DNA from: UBA1941 sp046329555
GTDB lineage: Bacteria; Bacteroidota; Bacteroidia; Chitinophagales; LD1
Direction: 5' to 3'
Length of the DNA: 64,000 nucleotides
Assembly: GCA_046329555.1 (NCBI GenBank)
Contig: JAXLUK010000001.1
Coordinates: forward strand, 1,116,001-1,180,000
Under the pieces are notes generated by a model, which ran no database searches, was not told the DNA's origin, and saw only the letters and a list, made by a program, of their open reading frames with translations. Position 1 is the first letter of the stretch, and each line of letters begins with the position of its first letter. Shown piece by piece: positions 42,553 to 53,400 of the stretch. The position numbers were made by a program, and so were the translations under genes.

Positions 42553-43695
42553 ATGTTTAACACGAAATCACTATTGCTGATAGTGGCGGTATTTACGGCC
42601 CTGCTGTCGCATGCGGGTGAGTTTGCCGGCAATAAAATGCTGGAAATTCTGGGCGAAGACAAAAATAATGAGCGGGTTCAGAAATTCCGAAACGAATATC
42701 TTCTTGACAAATCACTTAAAAACGTCGATAACGGCATCAAGTTGACCTTTACCAAAGAAGACCCTATAACCATTAACACCTTGTTATTAGCCAATACGGG
42801 ATTTGAGCAAAACGATTTACAGTTTAAGGCATTTAAAGGCACGTTGCCTTTCGATATAAACTGGAATGACAATGATGAAACGCTTCGCGAAAAATTAGGA
42901 ATGCCCAAAACAACCAATGAAGAAAAAACGAAGTATAAAAGAGATGGTATCACCATCAACATCTTCTATAAAACACCAGCGCACAAGAAAATAGTCTACA
43001 TCAAGTTCACCCAAAATATTGGCACTGAAAGTCCATATCGTTTAGATGGCAATCACGAAGTGATGCCACCGAAGGAAGTGGTAGCAGAAACGCAACCTGC
43101 CAATAAAACAAACGAAGTGGTTGTTAATGGAAAAACCACACCGCCAGCTCATCAGGATAAGCGCGCAACGGCCGCTGCTGGCGCACTGCCGGCTCCTGCA
43201 CAATTTGCGAAATCAAATAATGCCATGGCTAGAAGTAAAAGTCCGTTTTACAATGCCATCATCAATGTGTTTGAATCTGGTGAAGATGAGATGTTCAAGG
43301 ATATTAAAGGTTCGAATCTGGAAAAATCGAATTTCTGGAACTACAAATACACCTATGCTACTAAGGTGAATATTCCCGGTGAGAAATATAATATGTTATA
43401 TAGCTTTCCATTTCAAACATCGCAGTTAGATTTCGTTTCGGTTCTGGAAGAAGCAGATGCTTCAAATGCTAGCGCCATTGCAGCCAAGTACAATGAAATT
43501 GAAGGAAAACTAAAAGAGGATTTCAAACTCACTGAAGGCTGGACGTATCACTACATCATCAATCGCGACAATCCTAATGGTCCAAAAGATTTTGAATTAA
43601 AAAATTCAAAATTAGGCAGTGTGGTGCTCGACCATTCTGTAAATCCATATGGAAAGCAAGTGTTGTATCTGCGCTTTCTGCTGCAGTACGATTAG
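42553..43695 (+). CDS. secreted protein of unknown function
   Basis: This is a 380-residue protein with a signal peptide (MFNTKSLLLIVAVFTALLSHAG) from the ATG at 42553; an earlier TTG adds six residues ahead of it. The mature chain has two parts joined by a Pro/Ala/Thr-rich linker (about residues 180-225). The first part, with LKNVDNGIKLTFTKEDPITI and LREKLGMPKTTNEEKTKYKR, resembles small repair or sensor domains in which a predicted residual is compared. I do not recognise a named family. It follows enolase after 137 bases and faces apaG, with only 4 bases between the stops. Confidence 0.75.
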   Translation: MFNTKSLLLIVAVFTALLSHAGEFAGNKMLEILGEDKNNERVQKFRNEYLLDKSLKNVDNGIKLTFTKEDPITINTLLLANTGFEQNDLQFKAFKGTLPFDINWNDNDETLREKLGMPKTTNEEKTKYKRDGITINIFYKTPAHKKIVYIKFTQNIGTESPYRLDGNHEVMPPKEVVAETQPANKTNEVVVNGKTTPPAHQDKRATAAAGALPAPAQFAKSNNAMARSKSPFYNAIINVFESGEDEMFKDIKGSNLEKSNFWNYKYTYATKVNIPGEKYNMLYSFPFQTSQLDFVSVLEEADASNASAIAAKYNEIEGKLKEDFKLTEGWTYHYIINRDNPNGPKDFELKNSKLGSVVLDHSVNPYGKQVLYLRFLLQYD

Positions 43696-43699
43696 TACG

Positions 43700-44086
43700 C
43701 TAATTCAGCGTGAAAGGCGCTTCCATTCTGAACTCGGGAATATTCACTTCAAACTGCAGCCCGTTTTCTTTGTTCACGAAGTAGAACTTCCCGCGCATGC
43801 GTCCTTGTGGTGTAATGAGATGGCAACCCGATACGTATTCATGAATATCACCACAGTAAAGAATGGGCTGACGGCCTACTACACCATCACCTTCCACTAC
43901 ACGCAATTCTCCTAATGCATTAACGATCTCCCAGCGCCGACGCAGCAACTGCACGGTGTGACGGTTGTGATTCTGTATGTGAATCGTGTAAGCGAATACA
44001 AACTCCAGCGATTCAGGATCGGAATGCGATTCCTGATAGCTGGTTTGTACAATCACCTCAACGCCGGCTGTGATTTCTGAAATCAT
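43700..44086 (-). CDS. apaG: ApaG-domain protein
   Basis: This is a 128-residue protein of the ApaG/DUF525 family, a fibronectin-like fold linked to divalent-cation homeostasis in enterobacteria. From the ATG at 44086 (MISEITAGVEVIVQTSYQES) the length is canonical; the frame reaching 44122 adds unrelated residues. Family motifs are FVFAYTIHIQNHNRHTVQLL, RRRWEIVNALGE, VVEGDGVVGRQPIL and the C-terminal SGCHLITPQGRMRGKFYF. The biochemical function is unsettled in the family. Confidence 0.92.
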   Translation of the reverse strand: MISEITAGVEVIVQTSYQESHSDPESLEFVFAYTIHIQNHNRHTVQLLRRRWEIVNALGELRVVEGDGVVGRQPILYCGDIHEYVSGCHLITPQGRMRGKFYFVNKENGLQFEVNIPEFRMEAPFTLN

Positions 44087-44207
44087 CTGAATCGAAAATA
44101 GAAAGCAGCCGGAATTAAACAAGTAATTCTGTCGTCTTCTTCTGCTATTAACAATTTAATGACAAAACCCTCATGTGCCTATTTCCAGTTTTTTCTATTT
44201 TTATCAC

Positions 44208-44588
44208 ATGAATTTTCCAGAAGGACTACGTTATAGCAAAGAACACGAATGGGTTAAGGTTGAAGGCAATACCGCTTTGGTGGGTATTACCGACTTCGCG
44301 CAGAAGGAGTTAGGTGATATTGTGTATGTAGATATCAGCACCTTGGGCGAAACAGTAAGTAAAGATCAGGTTTTTGGAACTGTGGAAGCGGTGAAGACCG
44401 TTTCCGATTTATTTATGCCGGTATCGGGAAAGGTGTTAGAGGTTAATAGTGGATTAGAATCAAATCCTGAAGCTGTGAACAGTGATCCTTACGGCAACGG
44501 CTGGATTATTAAAATAGAATTAGCTGATGCAGCACAGGTAAATCAGTTAATGGATGCGGCAGCATATCGAACTCATATAGGCGCATAA
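44208..44588 (+). CDS. gcvH: glycine cleavage system H protein
   Basis: This is the lipoyl carrier that shuttles the aminomethyl group between P, T and L proteins of the glycine cleavage system. From the ATG at 44208 it has 126 residues. Conserved motifs are LRYSKEHEWVKVEGN, GITDFAQKELGDIVYVD and GTVEAVKTVSDLFMPVSG, in which Lys 63 is the lipoylation site. SDPYGNGWIIKIEL follows. An upstream frame to 44175 adds hydrophobic residues unlike any H protein. The other gcv genes are not in the window. A strong terminator follows. Confidence 0.96.
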   Translation: MNFPEGLRYSKEHEWVKVEGNTALVGITDFAQKELGDIVYVDISTLGETVSKDQVFGTVEAVKTVSDLFMPVSGKVLEVNSGLESNPEAVNSDPYGNGWIIKIELADAAQVNQLMDAAAYRTHIGA

Positions 44589-44605
44589 ACGTCTTATAGC
44601 GATAT

Positions 44606-44646
44606 CGAAAGGGCTGCCAACGGATGTGGGCGGCCCTTTCGTCTTT
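44606..44646 (+). terminator. intrinsic terminator after gcvH
   Basis: CGAAAGGGCTGCC and GCGGCCCTTTCG form a stem of about 11 bp with one wobble, followed by TCTTT. It begins 17 bases after the gcvH stop. Confidence 0.7.
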
Positions 44647-44704
44647 AGGAAGGAAGCAGGATGAAGGCGTTGCTCGTGAAATAGTAACAAGTAAAACCAA
44701 CCAT

Positions 44705-45196
44705 ATGCTCGAATCCATCATTACTGCCAAATGGCGAAAATTAGACGGAACAAAAATTGAAAGCTCCATTGCGGATGCCGTAGAATTTGCATTGTTGAAA
44801 GAAGCAGAAATCGGCAACCAGATTAAGGTTTGCATTGGAACCGACAGTCAGGTTAAAGGTGCTGAAATTGATTTTGCTACGGTAATTTTGCTGCTGCGCA
44901 AAGGCAAAGGCGGTTATATGTTCATTTGCTCTGACCGTTCTTCGCAACGGATGACTATCAAGGAGCGCATGTTGAATGAGGTATCCAAATCAATCGAGAT
45001 TGCTTACCACTTGTGTCCACTTTTCGATAAATACAAAACAGAGTTGGAAGTTCACGCTGATATTAACACCAATCCAAGGTTTGGAAGTAATACGGCGTTG
45101 AGCGAGGCTATGGGCTACATTCTTTCCATGGGCTTTACGTTCAAAGCAAAACCAGATGCTGTTGCAGCCAGTTGCTGTGCGAATAAAGTGGTTTAA
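44705..45196 (+). CDS. YkuK/DUF458-like protein (RNase H-like fold)
   Basis: This is a 163-residue protein resembling Bacillus YkuK. Family motifs are VCIGTDSQVKGAEIDFATVI (near residues 42-61), the basic segment KGKGGYMFICSDRS and VHADINTNPRFGSNTALSEA (near 118-137). The conserved Asp residues in GTDSQ and HADIN suggest an RNase H-like metal site, but no activity is established. I start at the ATG at 44705; the frame further up runs back through the gcvH terminator. Its stop directly abuts the stop of the convergent metallo-hydrolase gene. Confidence 0.8.
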   Translation: MLESIITAKWRKLDGTKIESSIADAVEFALLKEAEIGNQIKVCIGTDSQVKGAEIDFATVILLLRKGKGGYMFICSDRSSQRMTIKERMLNEVSKSIEIAYHLCPLFDKYKTELEVHADINTNPRFGSNTALSEAMGYILSMGFTFKAKPDAVAASCCANKVV

Positions 45197-45847
45197 TTAT
45201 AGCTTTAGCAAAAAGGGATTTTTTTTCCGCTCAGCACCAATGCTGGTGTCTGATCCATGACCGGAATGTACAATGGTTTCGTCGGGTAGCGTAAGAAACT
45301 TTTCCTTAAGCGTTTGAAACAATTGTGGTCCGTTGGCCCCGGGAAGATCATAGCGGCCAATACTCTGGCGAAAAAGCACATCGCCAGAAATAATGTACTG
45401 ATCTTTTTCATTATAGAAACTGACACTCCCCGGTGAATGGCCAGGCGTATGGATGACGAGAAGTTCCGTATTGCCAAAGCTGATACGCTGGCCATCGGAA
45501 AGGAACTTTTTCACTTCAGGCATTTCCGGCATTTCCTGCCCCAGAAACATGCCCGCATAATCAGGTGCGCTGGCCAGAACGGGAATTTCGAGGGCGTGTA
45601 TTTCAAGGTCCAGTTGATAGGTATTTGCAACGAAGGGATTTCCCGGGATATGATCTACATGGCAATGTGTATTCAGCAAGCGCACCGGCTTCAATTGAAG
45701 CGATGCCACAGCTGAATATAACTCATCATACTCTCGCTGATTACAGCATCCAGGATCTATCACTATACATTCGCCTGTGGTATCGTAAACCACGTAGGTG
45801 TTTTCCTGAATAGGATTAAAGGTAAACTTGAGTACCGTCGACTTCAT
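45197..45847 (-). CDS. MBL-fold metallo-hydrolase (glyoxalase II-like)
   Basis: This is a 216-residue zinc hydrolase of the metallo-beta-lactamase fold, closest in layout to glyoxalase II/YcbL proteins that hydrolyse thioesters. Metal ligands are visible in THCHVDH (near 59-65), HTPGHSPGS, SGDVLFRQSIGRYDLPG and HSGHGSDTSIGAE. The ATG at 45847 (MKSTVLKFTFNPIQENTYVV) is the natural start; five extra upstream residues are unlikely. The substrate is not certain. A promoter would lie between this start and the terminator of the upstream operon. Confidence 0.9.
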   Translation of the reverse strand: MKSTVLKFTFNPIQENTYVVYDTTGECIVIDPGCCNQREYDELYSAVASLQLKPVRLLNTHCHVDHIPGNPFVANTYQLDLEIHALEIPVLASAPDYAGMFLGQEMPEMPEVKKFLSDGQRISFGNTELLVIHTPGHSPGSVSFYNEKDQYIISGDVLFRQSIGRYDLPGANGPQLFQTLKEKFLTLPDETIVHSGHGSDTSIGAERKKNPFLLKL

Positions 45848-45884
45848 GAAGCCGCAAAACAAGCAGAATTTAGGGGGAATAAAA

Positions 45885-45906
45885 AAGGCGCTCCGAGGAG
45901 CGCCTT
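45885..45906 (-). terminator. terminator of the type B adhesin operon
   Basis: AAGGCGCTCC and GGAGCGCCTT form a perfect 10-bp stem around two bases, and the minus strand continues into TTTTTT. It lies 5 bases after the OmpA-family gene and closes the operon that starts near 60.1 kb. Confidence 0.85.
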
Positions 45907-45910
45907 GCTT

Positions 45911-47980
45911 TTATTTTTTAAACCCTGGGCCGGTTTTTGTTTGATCAATCGGTTCACCTCCATATTGAATTTCAGGAGCGTCCTCAGGCTTATCAGGAAG
46001 AATCTTAAATTCTACACGACGATTTTTCCAACGTCCTTCCGGATTGTCTTCTCCGTTCAATTCATTGTCAGCTATCGGCATTGTTTCACCATAGCCTTTC
46101 GCGATTACACGAGCGCCATCAACCCCTTTCGATACGATATAGGCCTTGGCTTCGTCAGCACGTCGCTGCGACAATTTATTGTTGTAATCATCAGAACCCT
46201 TAGCATCGGTATGACCTTGAACTTCGAGGCTATACCCCGGGTTTTGCATCATCACGCTAACAACTGAGTCCATTTTAGCTTTGTAAAAATCTACCACATT
46301 CGATTTATCAAATTCGAAATAGATGTTTTCAATTTTCACCTTCTTACGAACTATTTTGTCTATCAGGAAGATCTGGGTAATCGTATCGCGTTCCTCATCT
46401 TCACGAATCACCACATTTTCTACAGACGGCCAATATCCTTCTTTATTACCATTCACTTTGTAAGAAGTGCCGCGCTTAACGGTAAATGTAAAAGGCTGAT
46501 CGGTAGTCATATTGTTAGCCAAAAATTCGAATTGCTGCCCAGCCACTTTGTAGATAGAAGCATCTATGCCAGCGATAGGCGTTTGCACTGATTCCCCGCG
46601 CAATGCAAAAAGACCTTTCAGCACCACATCATCGCGCATTTGTACATTCCAGATATCATCACAGCAAGTTTCACCGTGAATGGTTTTTGTTCCGGGGCGG
46701 TTAGATACCACAAAACCTTTTTTGCCAGTTTCATCAACGATGAAATATAAATCGTCGCAAGAAGAGTTAACCGGCGCACCCATATTCGATGCTACCCCCC
46801 AGTTCTCTGGTGTTCCAGGGATACTGAATACATCGAATCCACCCAGATTAGGACGCCCGGTAGAAGAGAAATAAAGTTTCTTCGCGCGTGCGTCATAGTA
46901 AGGGCTTTTTTCATCGCCCGGAGAATTCACTTCAGAACCCGCATTCTTGATAGCGCCAAACGAACCATCGGCTTTCATTTCTGCATAAAAGATATCCAAC
47001 CCACCTTTGCCACCACGGTCAGAGGCAAAATAGAGGATTTTCTTTCCGTCCTTATCTACACCGAAAGCAGGTTCAGTAGTAGTAGCCGTTTCTGAGTTCA
47101 ACGTTTTCAACTCAACAGCATTTCCCCAATCAGCGCCATTCTTTTCACACTTGAACAGTTTACACTTCGGATTATTCAATTCTTCAGTAGCGCACTTATT
47201 GAAAATCATCACCTTTTCATCTTCACTCAGAATTGCATTACCAACATGGTTCTTCGCATCATTAGGTGGATAAGGTAAACGAGTGTCTTCCACCCATTCC
47301 TTTCCTTGACGGCGTGCAGTGAAAATCTTTGCGTAAAAATCATTTGATGAAGTGGTCACATTGATGGCCGTGTCAGATTTCAACGATGAATAAATAATAC
47401 GATTTCCCTTTAACGGCTTCGGTGCAAAGTCGGTAAGCACGTTGTTAATTGGGCCTTCTTCATGTTCCACCTTCATCTTATTTGGATTAGCCAGCCATGT
47501 AGCCGCTGAATCACACCCTTCAATTTCGATTTTGGCCAGCGTTTTGTAATTCTTTTCATCCTTAGGGATATCCATTTTCAAGTAAGCCTGGAAAGCTTTC
47601 TTAGCTTCATCGTATTTACCATTGGCTTTCAACACCTGACCGAGGTAGAAATTATCAGTTACCCATTTCTTGTCATCCTTATCTAGCTCAATTTTGTAGT
47701 ATTTTTCAGCAGATTTATAATCGCGCAACATCCGGTTGATTTCCGCCAACTGATGTACCACTTTTATTTGATCTGGTTTCTGCTTAACTACATCCTCATA
47801 ATATTCTACGGCGTTATAATAACTACCCTGTTTTGCCAACTGGGCGCCAAGCTTTTTCTTTTTGCTAACGCTAACCTTAGGGAACTTAATCACCTTTTGG
47901 CGGTTATCAGCGCTCTCCTCTTTCTGTGCTATCGCACCCAGAGTTACCAGCACCATCAATGTTGCTACTATGTGTTTCAT
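45911..47980 (-). CDS. TPR / beta-propeller / OmpA-family protein (PorE-like)
   Basis: This is a 689-residue envelope protein that would fix a surface complex to peptidoglycan. A signal peptide (MKHIVATLMVLVTLGAIAQ) has no lipobox Cys. TPR-like helices (about 40-170) come first, then a PD40/WD40-like propeller (about 190-430; IYSSLKSDT, KILYFASDRGGKGGLDIFYA, KLYFSSTGRPNLGGFDVFSI). A carboxypeptidase-regulatory-like sandwich (about 455-540) and a C-terminal OmpA domain (YFEFDKSNV ... VQGHTDAKGSDDYNNKLSQR) follow. This domain order is that of PorE, a T9SS component. Genome-wide paralogues are common, so it need not be the core PorE. It is last in the operon. Confidence 0.85.
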   Translation of the reverse strand: MKHIVATLMVLVTLGAIAQKEESADNRQKVIKFPKVSVSKKKKLGAQLAKQGSYYNAVEYYEDVVKQKPDQIKVVHQLAEINRMLRDYKSAEKYYKIELDKDDKKWVTDNFYLGQVLKANGKYDEAKKAFQAYLKMDIPKDEKNYKTLAKIEIEGCDSAATWLANPNKMKVEHEEGPINNVLTDFAPKPLKGNRIIYSSLKSDTAINVTTSSNDFYAKIFTARRQGKEWVEDTRLPYPPNDAKNHVGNAILSEDEKVMIFNKCATEELNNPKCKLFKCEKNGADWGNAVELKTLNSETATTTEPAFGVDKDGKKILYFASDRGGKGGLDIFYAEMKADGSFGAIKNAGSEVNSPGDEKSPYYDARAKKLYFSSTGRPNLGGFDVFSIPGTPENWGVASNMGAPVNSSCDDLYFIVDETGKKGFVVSNRPGTKTIHGETCCDDIWNVQMRDDVVLKGLFALRGESVQTPIAGIDASIYKVAGQQFEFLANNMTTDQPFTFTVKRGTSYKVNGNKEGYWPSVENVVIREDEERDTITQIFLIDKIVRKKVKIENIYFEFDKSNVVDFYKAKMDSVVSVMMQNPGYSLEVQGHTDAKGSDDYNNKLSQRRADEAKAYIVSKGVDGARVIAKGYGETMPIADNELNGEDNPEGRWKNRRVEFKILPDKPEDAPEIQYGGEPIDQTKTGPGFKK

Positions 47981-48044
47981 GCCCGAGTCCAGTTTTCTTT
48001 AAAGGTTAATATAATTGTTAATTGGTTTGTTAGTTTGTTTTGGC

Positions 48045-49142
48045 TTAGAAGCGAGGGTTGAATAAGAAACGATTTTCACGATACTGTGGCAGGAAGCCCA
48101 TATATGAAAGGGTAATTTCGTAAGCTTGAGGGCGCTTAAAGTTTCCTGCTTTGGCGTCGCTGCCGAACTTTCCTAAATCAATGTCATACGCAAATCCGAA
48201 GCGAAAGTTTTTATAGTCCAGGCCAATCTTCGGCGTTAGGTTGCGATAGGCAAAAGCAGAAACAGCATCTGCCCCCATCCGATTCCACAAGCCTAAGAAG
48301 ATGGTTCCTTTATCAGAACGACCGCTTCCGTCGTTGCGAGGCTTGTTCATGAAATTGTAACCAACCATCAAGCCCACATTGGCTTCGTTCGCTTTAGCTA
48401 CGTTTTGATATAAAAACCCTGGAATAAGTACCCACTTCTTGGTTACATCAAATTCAAAACCGGCATGAGCAACATGACGGAAATTGAGTCGTGCATCGCT
48501 GTTTCCTTTGCTGATAACCGCAACATTCGGACGTAAGATATTCATCATCGAATAACCGGCGTAGAAGGTCATCCACTTAATTGGTTGGGTATTGAAGAAT
48601 AGACCCGCCGCCAAGTTGAAGTAATTGACTTTTGGAATAGTAATTGACTCAAAGCCGGAAGTATTGGTGTATTCTAACGTAGTTTTATCGAAACCATCGT
48701 AGAACTTATAATCGCCACTAACATTTCTAAGCGTGTATGACGGTGTGAACCCCAGGGAAATCTGGGTTGCTTTTTTCTTGCCAAGATTTAGTGTGTACGC
48801 CAGTGACAGGTAAATAGTATTCGTATTCAACTTGCCTGTTGATGTTTGCTGGTCATTCACGAATGCCAGCCCAACCCCCAATGCGTTGCCCTTCATTTTT
48901 TCTTTCAACAACGAGAAGTCAACAGATACACCGGGCGTACGAAAAATTGAATTACTCTGAGTAACACCATAATACTGCCCGCGGTATATAGCATTAACCC
49001 GGTAAAAACCATCAAACTTTCCCGTTAATGCCGGATTCAAAGTTAATGGCATGGCATAATATTGAGAGAAATGAATGTCCTGCGCTTTGGCGCCGAACAC
49101 CATCAACATCAATATATTGAGTAGGTAGAAATATTGCTTCAT
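48045..49142 (-). CDS. PorP/SprF family type IX secretion membrane protein
   Basis: This is a 365-residue outer-membrane protein of the PorP/SprF family. From the ATG at 49142 it has a signal peptide (MKQYFYLLNILMLMVFGAKA) followed by the family's opening QDIHFSQYYAMPLTLNPALT and YRVNAIYRGQYYGV. Barrel strands and motifs such as FYAGYSMMNILRPN and PGFLYQNVAKANEANVGLMV fill the rest, ending YRENRFLFNPRF. SprF-type proteins are needed for secretion or surface attachment of adhesins with type B C-terminal domains. Two such adhesins are encoded directly upstream, which strongly suggests that this protein serves them. Confidence 0.93.
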   Translation of the reverse strand: MKQYFYLLNILMLMVFGAKAQDIHFSQYYAMPLTLNPALTGKFDGFYRVNAIYRGQYYGVTQSNSIFRTPGVSVDFSLLKEKMKGNALGVGLAFVNDQQTSTGKLNTNTIYLSLAYTLNLGKKKATQISLGFTPSYTLRNVSGDYKFYDGFDKTTLEYTNTSGFESITIPKVNYFNLAAGLFFNTQPIKWMTFYAGYSMMNILRPNVAVISKGNSDARLNFRHVAHAGFEFDVTKKWVLIPGFLYQNVAKANEANVGLMVGYNFMNKPRNDGSGRSDKGTIFLGLWNRMGADAVSAFAYRNLTPKIGLDYKNFRFGFAYDIDLGKFGSDAKAGNFKRPQAYEITLSYMGFLPQYRENRFLFNPRF

Positions 49143-49200
49143 AGCGGGATAATTAATGCGTTTCATCGGCGTTCGAATATCCTTTTTTTAGTCTTAAAAT

Positions 49201-50468
49201 ACAAATTTTTATCTCCACAACAGGAATGAACCTTTGGCCGTCAATGTCTCCTTCTCATTCGGTTTACCTGCCTTCGGTACTTCCACCTGTATCAAATAGG
49301 TGTACGTCTCACTTGGCTGCGCCTGACCGCCTGTAGTGCCATCCCAACCCGGTGCCTCAGGGCTGTTGTAAACCTGCTCGCCCCAGCGGTTGTATATCCT
49401 GAACAAGGTCACCTTAGCCGCTGAATTACTTCCGCCGTTCAACACCGGATACATCCGATCATTCTTCCCATCCCCATTCGGTGTAAACGCCGTTGGCATC
49501 ACAAAACGACCCTCCGATCTAACCAATACCGTCAGCGTGTCAAAAGCACGGCAACCATGTACCGTATCCATCACTTCCAGGCGGTATTGAAGCGTACTGT
49601 CACTCAACGTCGCCGTCTGTAATCCTTCCGTTTGACTTACTGAACCCGCAGGGCTCCATACATAATGTACATCATTCGTATAACTACTTACTGCCGTTAA
49701 TTGTGCGCTATCACCTATAAATATCGCCGTGTCGGCTGGATTCGATAGCGTTATGCCTGCCGTCAAACAATACAAATTAACTGCCCCGCTCGCTACCGCT
49801 GAACAATTATTCCCATCCAGCGCCGTTACCGTATACACCCCGCTTTGGTTCGCCACTATCTGATTCACATTGCCTACACTACCAGCATTACCCGACCACT
49901 GATAGCTAGTTGGTGTTCCTGAAACTACTGTCACACTTATGGTAGCGCCAGTATCGCAACTGCACCGGTTCGTTACTGATGGTAAGCTAAGAACTGGCGA
50001 GGCCAAGCCTCCTATCGTTACACTGGAATCCTTAATACATCCATTCAAATCAGCTCGAACACTATATGTACCCGATTGATTTACCGTTAACGTTGCGCCG
50101 CTCACCGAGCCCGGTTGCCAGGTATACAATACGCCTGCCTCCTGCCCGGCATCTATCACTATCGTATCTGTACTACATATCGGATTCTTTGGAACCGCAA
50201 AATCTATAACCGGTAATGGCTTCTGATTCACCTGAGCCGTGTCTGACTGTACCAAACAAGTATGCACATCGCGTGCGCTATACCAGTACGAGCCCGCAAC
50301 ACTTGTATAGAATGACGTTGCCGTGCTGGTGGTATTCCACAAAATATTGCTGTACCCACTTGATGCCATCAACAATGCTGAATCTCCCGGGCATAAGTTC
50401 GATACCGACGGCGTTACCAACGGGCGCACGACATTATAAAATCCTACTACCGCTGTATCGGAGTAATA
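49201..50468. repeat. distal copy of a 1268-bp near-identical block
   Basis: This block matches 54423-55690 base for base, without indels, at an offset of 5222. I count about a dozen substitutions by eye, six of them within 50133-50148. It covers the last 420 codons of the 1605-residue adhesin, the stop and eight bases after it. Outside both edges the similarity falls off abruptly. Confidence 0.95.
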
Positions 50469-53400
50469 GGTACAGTTGTTAGCGTCTGTAATTGTTAAGA
50501 AATAGTTTCCAGGTGATTGCACCATGGCTGTGTTCGCATTACTGGTAGAAGCATTCCATGTATACGTAACGAAACCTGCTGTTGCAGTAAGTAATACCGA
50601 ATCGCCGGGACAAATACTGGTATCTGGACCAACGGTAACCACAGGGGCAGGGAAAGCCAGCACATCAGCTGTATCAGAACGATAAACACAATAGCCATCG
50701 TTTACATCCACATAATAACTGCTTCCCGGGGCTGCGTCAAATGATGGATCCGTACTCAAAACAGCCGACTGTGCTATATCGTACCAATTGAAGGAGTTAT
50801 AAGGACCTCCGTTGGGGCTAAGTGGAGCGGTGTTATTATAACATACGGTGAATGGGCCATTAAGGCTAATTGGAGCATGTGTGCGCACCACTACGTTTGC
50901 GCTGCCTGATACCGTACAGCCCTGATTATTGGTAGCCGTCACGGAATAGGTTGTGGTGCTTAACGGGGTGGCGGTTGGTCCAGCCAAGGTAGAATCATTG
51001 AGACTTGCAGCAGGACTCCATTGGTAAGAGATTGCACCAGTTCCATTAAAAGCAAGTTGACTACTACCCCCAACGCATATCGAATCAGGAGTAGCTGTAA
51101 CGCCAATGAATGGGAAATTACCGATGGTTACCCTTCCTGTATCCCGGCTGATACAACCATTACTAAAAGTCACCTCGACACCATAATCCTGTGTTACTGT
51201 AGTAAACATAGTTGCGGTATCATCGGTACTGGAACCAATAATTGTTGCCGTTGGATTCCATTGGATGCCCGTGATACTCAAGCCAGTTGTTTGGGGGGTA
51301 AACCGCCAACCTTCATTGGCTGTAATGGCAGTGGTAACATTGTTTCTGCCCGGGGCGGGAGTACCTGCAGTTCCAGTTGCATTTTCAACGCCGATAGTTT
51401 TTGTGCCTGTACCAGCATTGAATGCGCTAATCATCGTCTCCACTTGATTGCTGCCCTCGTATAGATGTATTTCAGCATTAAAGGTAGCTGAACCACCAAA
51501 TAATCTTGCATTGACCCATCTTACTACCAAAATCCTGTTGGGTGCTGTGCCTACCGTGAAATAATCTCGGGTGGCGGTTACCAAGTCATCCCAGTAAGCG
51601 GCAATGTAATTATTTGGGGTACCGTTATTAGGAATTGCAACATTTCCAAATGGACTACTGGTGAGGTTATTGAAAGTGATAAAGCCGTTGGTAGAAAAAC
51701 TAAAGGTGTTGTAGGTGTTACAATAGAATTGGAAAGGGAAAGGAATGGCCAGGTTATTCGCATAGCCATCGTCGTTGCCCCCAGTAGTTGTAATACTAGT
51801 TGTTGCGCCTGTAGGTGCAATTGTAGCATAAGGCGTTGATGCTACAGTATAGCTTGGCGCACAAACGGGTACTGATGGATTAGGCTGTACAACTACCAAT
51901 TGTGCTGTATCAATAGCACCGCCCCCGCACAAGGCTGTATCGCGCACATTGATGAAAACGGCAGGATTTACATGAACGGTTACATTAGCTGAGGCCGTAC
52001 AGTTCCCATCGGCTACAGTTAACTGATAGCTTTGGTCGCGATCAACAGTGGCAACTGGATTAGCAATGTTTGGATCACTCAAAGTTGATGTTGGCGTAGG
52101 TGTAACGCCGGTCCAGTTATAAGTTAAATTGACAGCCGGATTACACATGGCAAAATAGGTGTTTGGCCGACTATTGGTAATGGTTGGCGTCAACTGATTA
52201 CATCCCGCTACATTATCGCCAAAGTCGTAGGCAGAGGCCCCATTAAAAAACGTGCTTAATTCTACCTGATCATTTGCATCAAATGTTGTGGCGGTATTAT
52301 CGTAACAAACTTCTACAATAATATTAGAGTGACCGTCCCAATTATATGGGTCAGTTAAGTCGAATGTGTTAAGACCAGTAGTTGTTTGGATTGTTTGAGG
52401 CTGGAAAACTACTGGCAACCCCGGTACGAAACCGGTCAAAGAGTCGCGAGTGGTACACGACATTTTAATCTGGAAGTTGTTGTAGTTAAAGTTAGCGGCG
52501 CTACCTTTAGTAGTTACATAGAAGCCAATGGTAGTAAAGGTTCCACTATATAATCCCATGGCCTGAAGTTCTGAGGCACGGTATATATATTGGGTGTGCC
52601 CGCCTTCCCATAAACCAAAAAACGGTGTAGCTGTTGTACCGCCTGTAGTAGTAGTCCCCAACTTCACAGTAGGCTGGGGGCCTGGCGTTAGGCAGGCATT
52701 AGAAATCGGAATCACACCACATTGCACCAAATCTGTAAAAACAGTTCGTGGCAATAAGGTTACAGTATCATGAAGACATAGATTGTCTCGTGTTGAAAAC
52801 ACAGATAATGCAGGTGCCACACCACGCACAAAAACATCAGCGGTATCATGAACAGTACATCCTGAAGCACTTACAATAGTTACTGTAAATTTCGTATCGC
52901 TAAATGGTGTGGCAGTAACCGTTGAAGTTGTTGAGTCATTTAGTACGTTAGCAGGTTTCCAGTTGTACGTAAAGGGACCCTCAGATAATGGGGTGGGGCT
53001 AACTGTTATTTGCGTTGAAGCGTGTAAGCATATAGTATCTTGGCTTACTGCAATGCTCGCAGAAAATGTACTAACATTCGTAATCACTACGGTATCTTTA
53101 TTCTTGCACGGACTCGGCAAGTTGCTGGTTACCACATAAGTCGTAGTAACACTTGGCGCTACTTGAATAGAAGAGCTATCCGGGCTGGCGCTAATGATAC
53201 CTGTTAACGGCCTCCAATGGAAAAGACTTCCACCTGTGGCTGTAAGTGTTACCGGCCCTCCACCGGTACAGTAATTCTGGTCAGCGGAAGCTACTGTCTT
53301 GTTGACCCCAATAGTAAATGTTCCGGACCCCGTACAACCAAAAGCGTCATGAATTACGTAGGTATGCGTTCCTTCCGACAAACCCGTAACACCAGTTGCA

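Noticed and set aside
44624..44704. N-terminal extension of the YkuK-like protein
   Set aside because: It would begin inside the gcvH terminator hairpin; the ATG at 44705 fits the family length.
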